This document shows, piece by piece, positions 58,697 through 64,000 of a stretch of 64,000 nucleotides of DNA. The translations under genes and the position numbers were made by a program. Under the pieces are notes generated by a model. That model did no database searches and was not told where the DNA came from. It saw only the letters and a list, made by a program, of their open reading frames with translations. This DNA is from Pinirhizobacter soli (lineage in GTDB: Bacteria; Pseudomonadota; Gammaproteobacteria; Xanthomonadales; Rhodanobacteraceae), in assembly GCF_015905305.1 (NCBI RefSeq), contig NZ_JADZLQ010000001.1, positions 62,001-126,000 of the forward strand. The letters are read 5' to 3'. The stretch's first letter is position 1. Every line of letters starts with the position of its first letter.

Positions 58697-59808
58697 GGTT
58701 GGACCCCTTTACTGGCGACGGCGGCATCCTGGCCGGCCAGCCGCACGGGCTCGCCTTCGCGCAGCAGATGCGCGCCGAGCGCAACCACGCGGTCGCCTTG
58801 CTTGAGTTGACCAGCAATGCGTGCACTGTCGTCGTCCAGGTGCCGCAACACCACCGGCCGCCAGGACACCTTGGCCGGTTCGCCGTCGATCACCCATACG
58901 CCCGGCCCCTTCCCTGCGTCGAACAAGGCACCCAACGGCACCTGCAGATCGACTTGCGTGGCGGCGTCGCCGGAAGGGATGCGGATTGTCACCGTGGTGC
59001 CCAGTAGTGCGCCGGCCAGTTCGCCTTGCAGGACGTAGCGCGCTTCGAACGTGCGCGTGAGCGGATCGGCGGCATCGGAGAGCTGCCGCAAGGTGGCCGG
59101 CATGCTCACGCCTTCCTTGCCGAACAACGCAGCCTGCGCGGCTGACCCGATCGCGGGGCGCAAGGTTTCCGGCAGTTGCACCACCGCCTCTCGCGGCCCG
59201 GCGTGCGCGAGGCGCACCACGGTTTGGCCGGCGCTGACGACCTGGCCCGGTTCGGCCAGCGTTTCCATCACTACGCCGTCGCCGTCCGCCACCAGCTCGG
59301 CATAACCGCTGGCATTGTTGGCCACGTTGGCATCGGCTTCGGCGGCGCTCAACTGGGCTTTCGCGGCGTCCGCGGCCGCCTTGACCTGGTCGTAGGCTGA
59401 CGCGGAGATCGCGCCGGTACCACGCAGATCGCCGTAACGCGCCTCGTCATCCGCCGTCTGCTTGGCGCGTGCGCGTGCGGCCGCGACTGCCTCCTGCCGT
59501 GCCTGCGCGGCCAGCTTCAAGTCGACTGGATCGATGCGCATCAGCGGCTGGCCGCGCTTGACGCTTTGCCCGGCATCAACAAACCGCTGGAGCACCTTGC
59601 CGGAAACACGAAAGCCCAGGTCGCTCTGCACCCGGGCGGCGACGGTGCCCGTGAACGAACGCGTAGCGGGAAGCGCGCCCTGAACGGCGGCAACGCGCAC
59701 TACAGGCGCCTCGGTGCGGGGGTCGACGGGCGTATTTCCGCCGCAAGCAGCTAGCGCAAACGGCAGTGCCAGGACGGCAGCAGAGGTAACGAGACGAAGC
59801 CGGAACAT
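58693..59808 (-). CDS. RND periplasmic adaptor lipoprotein
   Basis: 371 residues. Lipoprotein signal 'LVTSAAVLALPFALAACGG' (lipobox LAAC). Barrel-sandwich halves 'QSDLGFRVSGKVLQRFVDAGQSVKRGQPLMRIDP' and 'LVADGDGVVMETLAEPGQVVSAGQTVVRLA' flank a coiled-coil hairpin, followed by beta-barrel and membrane-proximal domains. Overlaps the pump gene by 4 bp. A 26-bp inverted repeat shared with the TetR promoter lies 47 bp upstream. Confidence 0.93.
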   Translation of the reverse strand: MFRLRLVTSAAVLALPFALAACGGNTPVDPRTEAPVVRVAAVQGALPATRSFTGTVAARVQSDLGFRVSGKVLQRFVDAGQSVKRGQPLMRIDPVDLKLAAQARQEAVAAARARAKQTADDEARYGDLRGTGAISASAYDQVKAAADAAKAQLSAAEADANVANNASGYAELVADGDGVVMETLAEPGQVVSAGQTVVRLAHAGPREAVVQLPETLRPAIGSAAQAALFGKEGVSMPATLRQLSDAADPLTRTFEARYVLQGELAGALLGTTVTIRIPSGDAATQVDLQVPLGALFDAGKGPGVWVIDGEPAKVSWRPVVLRHLDDDSARIAGQLKQGDRVVALGAHLLREGEPVRLAGQDAAVASKGVQP

Positions 59809-59854
59809 AACGAAGCCCCACGGGCGAAGTGATCAGGGCTTCATTTTGCTATCC

Positions 59855-59880
59855 AGTGACCAAATTAGTCAATAGTCACT
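59855..59880. promoter_or_regulatory. TetR operator before the RND operon
   Basis: AGTGAC and GTCACT arms 26 bp end to end, in the gap between the TetR stop and the adaptor start. The first eight bases (AGTGACCA) and the AGTCAC end are shared with 60551-60576. Confidence 0.7.
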
Positions 59881-59894
59881 ACTGAACTCACTCA

Positions 59895-60512
59895 TCAGGG
59901 CGACAGACTGCGCAGTACCAGGCTGGATAGCTGTCCCGGCGCCATGTCGGTGTAGTCGAAGCTGTGCTGCAGCAGCAGCGGATTGAAATAAGGGCGCATC
60001 ACTAGGTAGATCGCCGCGGCGGTCTCGTCCAGAGGCGTCTTTCGCTCGAAATCCCCTTTCTGCCGACCTTCCTGCAGGATCTCCTTGAGCAGGGTTTGTA
60101 CGCGTTCTTCATAAGCCACCACCGCCGCCCAACGCTCCGTGGCGGCCGTGGCGGCAATCTCGTAAAGCTTGCGATCGCTAAACAGCAGGCGGTGCGTCGC
60201 TTCAGTGAAGCCTTTGAACATCCGCCGCAGCTTCTCCGATGGCTGATCGGCCTCCGCTACGGCCGCCTTCACCTCGGTTTCGATCTCATGCAGGCAGTTG
60301 GCGCAGATCATCTCGCCGATGGCCTGCTTGGACTCAAAGAATTTATAGATGTACGCCTTGGAAAATCCGACCGCCTTGGCCAGGTCCGAAACCGTAGTTT
60401 TCTCATAGCCGTACCGGCTGAAATGTTCGGTGGCGGCTTTAATGATCTGGTCCCGCACTTCGTGGTCGACTGGACCACGGGCGGGTTGGGGAGTGGGGAC
60501 TGCCTTTTTCAT
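59895..60512 (-). CDS. TetR-family repressor of the RND locus
   Basis: 205 residues from ATG 60512; in-frame starts at 60542 and 60548 have no better ribosome-binding site. Helix-turn-helix 'IIKAATEHFSRYGYEKTTVSDLAKAVGFSKAYIYKFFESKQAIGEMICANCL'. The C-terminal domain 'AAIYLVMRPYFNPLLLQ' is common in regulators beside NodT-type efflux genes. It lies between the pump operon (same strand) and the divergent outer-membrane factor gene. Identical-type operators sit in front of both. Confidence 0.9.
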   Translation of the reverse strand: MKKAVPTPQPARGPVDHEVRDQIIKAATEHFSRYGYEKTTVSDLAKAVGFSKAYIYKFFESKQAIGEMICANCLHEIETEVKAAVAEADQPSEKLRRMFKGFTEATHRLLFSDRKLYEIAATAATERWAAVVAYEERVQTLLKEILQEGRQKGDFERKTPLDETAAAIYLVMRPYFNPLLLQHSFDYTDMAPGQLSSLVLRSLSP

Positions 60513-60550
60513 GGGTGAGAGCTTACCCCCAGTCTTGGTCATGGACAACT

Positions 60551-60576
60551 AGTGACCATTTGGTAATATAGTCACA
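60551..60576. promoter_or_regulatory. TetR operator in the tetR/outer-membrane-factor intergenic region
   Basis: AGTGAC ... GTCAC(A) arms spanning 26 bp, with the same outer bases as 59855-59880. A minus-strand -10-like TATATT (60565-60570) lies inside it, so binding would silence tetR and probably the divergent gene at 60603. Confidence 0.7.
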
Positions 60577-60602
60577 ATTGCCACTCCCAGGAGCGAACCT
60601 CA

Positions 60603-62063
60603 ATGTCGCCCAGATATATCTTCGCTGCGCTCATTGCCGGCAGCCTTCTCGCAGGCTGCGCGGTCGGCCCCGATTACGTTCGCCCCGATGTGCCGACGCC
60701 CGACCATTTCCAGGGACAGGCCGAGGTCGATCAACGGCACGCGCCAGTCGACGCGGACCTCGCTACCTGGTGGACGGGCTTCGGCGATCCGCAACTGACC
60801 CGCTACGTGACGCTTGCGCTTGAACAAAACCTGGATCTCGCGCAAGCATTCGCACGCGTCACCCAGGCACGCGCCGGACTGGGAGCGGCAACAGCCGCCT
60901 TGCTGCCCTCCGGCAACATCAGCGGCCAAGCGGCCAGGGCCTACCAGTCGGTGGAAACGCCGCTAGGTCAGGTCTTGAACACCACGCCCGGTTTCGACCG
61001 CTACGGTAACAACTATGAGGCCGACTTCAGCGCGAGCTGGGAACTGGACGCGTTCGGCGGCCTCCGTCGTGGACGGGAGGCGGCTCTGGCCGATTACCAG
61101 GCTTCCGAAGCCGGCGCCTTGGCCACGCGTCTAGCCGTGGCGGCACAGACCGCCGACATCTACATCACCATCCGCGGACTGCAGGCGCGCCTGAAGGTGG
61201 CGCGCAAACAAGTACAGACACAGCAGGACCTGCTCGCCACCATCAAGCTTCTGTACGGCAAGGGACTGGCGGCCGAACTTCAAGTGAGACAAGCCGAAGG
61301 TGCGCTGGCGCAGGTGCAGGCATCCGTCCCTGTGCTCGAAACGGGCCTGGATGCGGCCACGAACGCTCTGGATGTCATGCTGGGCACTCAGCCGGGCACG
61401 CATCGGGTGGAACTCATGGAAGATCGCGAGATTCCGACCGCCCCGCAGATCGCCACCGCTGAAACCCCGGGCGAGCTGCTCCGGCGCCGCCCCGACCTGA
61501 TCGTGGCCGAACGGCGCCTGGCCGCATCCAATGCGCGGATCGGTATAGCCATCGCTGAGTACTACCCCAAGCTCTCGCTGAGCGGGTTGATCGGCAGTGC
61601 GACCTCCGTCGCCAGTGGCAACCTGTTCACCAGCGGCGCCAACCAAGCCGCTGGCGTGCTGGGCTTGCGCTGGCGCCTGTTCGACTTCGGCCGTATCAAC
61701 GCGCAGATCCAGCAGGCCAAAGGTCAGCAGGCAGAAAATCTGGCTGCGTATCGACTTGCCGCGCTGCACGCGACAGAGGATGTGGAGAATGCTTTTTCGG
61801 CCTTGGTCAAGCGCGAGGAGCAAGCTGCCGTGCTCGCCCAGGGCGTGGATTCGCTCACCCGTGCACGCGCAGCGTCCTTTGCGGCCTATCAAAAGGGTGT
61901 GGTCAGTCTGATCGAGGTGCTCCAGGCGGATGAAAGCTTGCTGCGCGCCTCCGACGAGCAGGCGCAGGCGCAAACGGAGTCGGCACGCGCGGCCGTGGCT
62001 GCATTCAAGGCACTTGGCGGCGGGTGGCAAGCTGACGGAACCCAGGCGGTCGCTATCAAGTAA
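60603..62063 (+). CDS. NodT-family outer-membrane efflux lipoprotein
   Basis: 486 residues. Lipoprotein signal 'FAALIAGSLLAGCAVGPDYVRPDVPTP' with LAGC. Two TolC-type repeats each with beta strands and long helices: 'WWTGFGDPQLTRYVTLALEQNLDLAQAFARVTQARAGL' and 'RRRPDLIVAERRLAASNARIGIAIAEYYPKLSLSGLIG'. It forms the outer-membrane channel for the RND pump encoded on the other side of the TetR gene. Confidence 0.94.
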   Translation: MSPRYIFAALIAGSLLAGCAVGPDYVRPDVPTPDHFQGQAEVDQRHAPVDADLATWWTGFGDPQLTRYVTLALEQNLDLAQAFARVTQARAGLGAATAALLPSGNISGQAARAYQSVETPLGQVLNTTPGFDRYGNNYEADFSASWELDAFGGLRRGREAALADYQASEAGALATRLAVAAQTADIYITIRGLQARLKVARKQVQTQQDLLATIKLLYGKGLAAELQVRQAEGALAQVQASVPVLETGLDAATNALDVMLGTQPGTHRVELMEDREIPTAPQIATAETPGELLRRRPDLIVAERRLAASNARIGIAIAEYYPKLSLSGLIGSATSVASGNLFTSGANQAAGVLGLRWRLFDFGRINAQIQQAKGQQAENLAAYRLAALHATEDVENAFSALVKREEQAAVLAQGVDSLTRARAASFAAYQKGVVSLIEVLQADESLLRASDEQAQAQTESARAAVAAFKALGGGWQADGTQAVAIK

Positions 62064-62090
62064 TAGTCGCTGCCACATGCCACGCATGCG

Positions 62091-62157
62091 CCTCCCCACG
62101 CGACTGGGTCCACGGGCTCCAGTGAGGCCCGCATCGTTCATCCGCCCGATTCGTTTC
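62091..62157 (+). repeat. Dispersed repeat, copy 4
   Basis: CCTCCCC head (shortened), GCGACTGGGTCCACGGG, CTCCAGTGAGG core and the full GCATCGTTCATCCGCCCGA tail, between the efflux and dehydrogenase genes. Same orientation as the other three copies, all right of dif. Confidence 0.7.
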
Positions 62158-62283
62158 AGATTGCCTCGAGTGCCTCGGTGCCGCCCCAGGTCTGCCACGC
62201 GAACTTAAATAAACCATCACACCCAAACGGCAATCAGAACATTAGAATCTTTCCGGGTCACTGGGACGCAAGGAAAGATGCAA

Positions 62284-63504
62284 ATGAAGAAGCTGACCAA
62301 CGGGTTCTTGCTTGGGGCTCTACTGATAAGTGCCGCCCACGCACAAACCAACGCAGGCGATCAGAAGCCCGATCCCGATCTTCCTTTCACCGTCACCAAG
62401 GTAGCTAGCCTCGACCTGCCCTGGCGCATCGCTTTCCTGCCCGATGGCCGCATGCTGGTGACCGAGAAGGTCGGCCGGTTGCAACTGGTCACCCCTCAAG
62501 GCGCCAAGACCGAGGTCAAGGGTGTACCGCCCAGCCAATTCGAAGGTCAGAACGGCATGCTGGGCGTCTTCCTTTCGCCCCATTACGCCCGCGACCACAA
62601 TGTGTATCTCACTTATGTCGCACCCGGTGACTACGGCGGCGGCCTAGCCATGGGTCGAGGTCAACTTGTACTGGATGGCGATCAAGCCCGGCTGGACAAC
62701 TTCCAGGTGCTGTGGCGCCAGATGCCCACGGGCAAGGGCGGCCAGGCCGGCGCCCAGATCGCCTTCTCACCGGACGGCAAGTACCTCTTCCTTACCGTGG
62801 GCGACCGCCAGCGCTTCACGCCTGCGCAGGATGCTGATCAACCGGTAGGCAAGATCCTGCGTCTGACGCTGGACGGCAAACCCGCGCCGGGTAATCCATG
62901 GGCAGGAAAGACCGGTGCCCAAACCATTTCGCTGATCGATCCGGCGACCGATACCGAGGCCGCCAAATCGGCGCCGGTGGTCAGCACTTATACGTTCCCC
63001 AGCCCCAACCTTACGCCGGCTGAAACCTGGACCACGGGCCATCGCACACCTTATGGCCTCGCCTTCGCTCCCGATGGTCGACTGTGGGAACTTGAGCACG
63101 GCCCCAAAGGCGGCGACGAACTGAACCTGATCCAGCGTGGCAAGAACTACGGCTGGCCGCTGGTTTCGTATGGCATGAACTATAACGGCGTGCCTATCCC
63201 CTCCCCCGACACACGGCCGGATCTGGCCAAGCCTGTGATCTATTGGGTGCCGGTGATCGCGCCAGGCAATCTCATGTTCTACAAGGGCAGCATGTTCCCG
63301 AAGTGGAAAGGCAGCGCCTTGATCAGCGGCCTTGTCAGCATGGGCATCATTCGCGTCACCGTTGACGGCAAGGGCGGCGCCACCGCGGTCGGGCGCTGGA
63401 GCCTCGGCAAGCGCATCCGCGATATCGAAGAGGCGCCGGACGGCTCGCTCTGGCTACTGGAAGACGCTGAACCCGGTGGCTTGTACCGCCTCACACCGAA
63501 ATAA
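62284..63504 (+). CDS. Soluble PQQ-dependent aldose sugar dehydrogenase
   Basis: 406 residues from ATG 62284 (AGGA 9 nt upstream; ATG 62278 is too close to it). Signal peptide 'LTNGFLLGALLISAAHA'. Six-bladed propeller of the sGDH/YliI kind: 'VASLDLPWRIAFLPDGRMLVTEKVGRLQLV', 'GMLGVFLSPHYARDHNVYLTYV', 'GGQAGAQIAFSPDGKYLFLTVGDR', 'TTGHRTPYGLAFAPDGRLWELEHGPKGGDELNLIQRGKNYGWPLVSYGMNYNG'. The catalytic His of the family is usually in the 'DGALYVTEH'-like strand, which here reads 'DGRMLVTEK', so this one differs there. Oxidises sugars in the periplasm. Confidence 0.9.
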   Translation: MKKLTNGFLLGALLISAAHAQTNAGDQKPDPDLPFTVTKVASLDLPWRIAFLPDGRMLVTEKVGRLQLVTPQGAKTEVKGVPPSQFEGQNGMLGVFLSPHYARDHNVYLTYVAPGDYGGGLAMGRGQLVLDGDQARLDNFQVLWRQMPTGKGGQAGAQIAFSPDGKYLFLTVGDRQRFTPAQDADQPVGKILRLTLDGKPAPGNPWAGKTGAQTISLIDPATDTEAAKSAPVVSTYTFPSPNLTPAETWTTGHRTPYGLAFAPDGRLWELEHGPKGGDELNLIQRGKNYGWPLVSYGMNYNGVPIPSPDTRPDLAKPVIYWVPVIAPGNLMFYKGSMFPKWKGSALISGLVSMGIIRVTVDGKGGATAVGRWSLGKRIRDIEEAPDGSLWLLEDAEPGGLYRLTPK

Positions 63505-64000
63505 TTCTTCAAGATCTTCATCTTGCTTGACTCAACCTGCGGTGATCGTGGGTTTCATCGTCATCCCTTCCATGCGCCGATGGTCGCGGTGTGGTCACGA
63601 TCTGGCTGAGAGCAACTCAGTGCAGGGTGACCAGCGTCTTGCCGGCATTTTCTTCGAACGTCACCGTGGTCACAGCGCGGCGAACGTTGAGTCAAGCCCG
63701 CATAGATAATTTGCAAGCGGATGACCCCACGGGCGCAAATCGCACGTAGTTCCTCTGCCGCTCCGAACCTAAACTGCGCATGCCGAGCGTGGGTAAAGTA
63801 GCGGCCTACCGCCTCTGCGCTGGGTCAGACGACATTTTTCGCAAAGCGAAGTCCATAACGGCACTGTCTTTACGCTGCGGGTCGTCCCACCTAATAGGAA
63901 CTCTCCACCCCGCGCTACTGACACCGCCCGCAGCCCAGCCTGTTGGTCCCACAGGGTCCCCGGGGGCATCGGCCACAGTCCCAAGCCCAAGAAGCTTGTG
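63505..64000. other. Terminal region without a confident gene
   Basis: Nearly 500 bp with no frame of clear family resemblance. On the minus strand 63677-63617 translates as 'AVTTVTFEENAGKTLVTLH' and stop, which resembles an internal strand pair of AHSA1/SRPBCC proteins, so a decayed gene may lie here. A 73-codon minus-strand frame at 63769-63990 has no coding character I can support. Confidence 0.35.

Noticed and set aside
63769-63990. 73-codon minus-strand frame at the right edge
   Set aside because: No ribosome-binding site, motif or neighbour supports it.

Overview
The window looks like the replication-terminus region of a high-GC gammaproteobacterium of the Xanthomonadales, probably a Rhodanobacteraceae relative of Dyella, Luteibacter or Frateuria. 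This is an inference from gene content: plant cell wall glycosidases, NodT-type RND efflux, DHCW cupin, LEPR-XLL giant protein and many TetR/SDR pairs. A textbook dif site lies at 44584-44611. A second, half-diverged dif-like site lies at 43118-43145. The FtsK-loading motif GGGNAGGG changes strand between them, which independently places the chromosome-dimer resolution point here.

Layout. 1-13143: the N-terminal 4,381 residues of a giant LEPR-XLL repeat protein on the minus strand, preceded by an HlyD/RND-type periplasmic adaptor gene (13261-14175). 14.5-16.0 kb: a DUF1801 gene, an ArsR-SRPBCC pair and an internally deleted GFA gene. 16-29 kb: a GH51 arabinofuranosidase, a broken MocR regulator beside a leaderless solute-binding protein, a broken patatin, an AraC/AhpD/oxidoreductase locus, and a three-gene GH27-GH95-SGNH operon suited to removing galactose, fucose and acyl groups from plant hemicellulose. 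29.7-38 kb: TetR-SDR, DinB, DHCW cupin, PhoD phosphatase, TetR-amidohydrolase and a histidine acid phosphatase. 38.3-41.9 kb: a BaeSR-like two-component system flanked on both sides by the same TCCACA direct-repeat box, upstream of an ABC-transporter remnant and of an S41 peptidase. 42.0-43.1 kb: an XRE/AbiEii-type toxin-antitoxin-like pair.

43118-44611 is the most interesting part: a 1,466-bp element integrated at dif, with three minus-strand genes, several strong inverted repeats and no recombinase of its own. It fits an IMEX (element exploiting host XerCD), probably of filamentous-phage origin. Its largest gene has no start codon in the integrated state. When the element is closed into a circle on paper, an ATG at 43156-43158 reads in frame through attP into that gene and overlaps the end of the preceding gene, giving a continuous three-gene circular operon. 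Integration therefore decapitates the gene and excision restores it.

44.7-55.6 kb is a duplication-rich area: three SDR paralogues (one lacking the catalytic tyrosine), two near-identical methyltransferases plus a 30-bp relic of a third, an intact and a truncated copy of a small secreted protein, and three of four copies of a dispersed repeat. 55.6-62.1 kb is a tripartite RND efflux locus with its TetR repressor and two matching 26-bp operators. 62.3-63.5 kb encodes a soluble PQQ-type sugar dehydrogenase. A second theme is decay by removal of gene middles (GFA, MocR, an ABC operon, probably a small gene at 22.3 kb) while the gene ends stay in place. No rRNA, tRNA, CRISPR array or insertion sequence was recognised.
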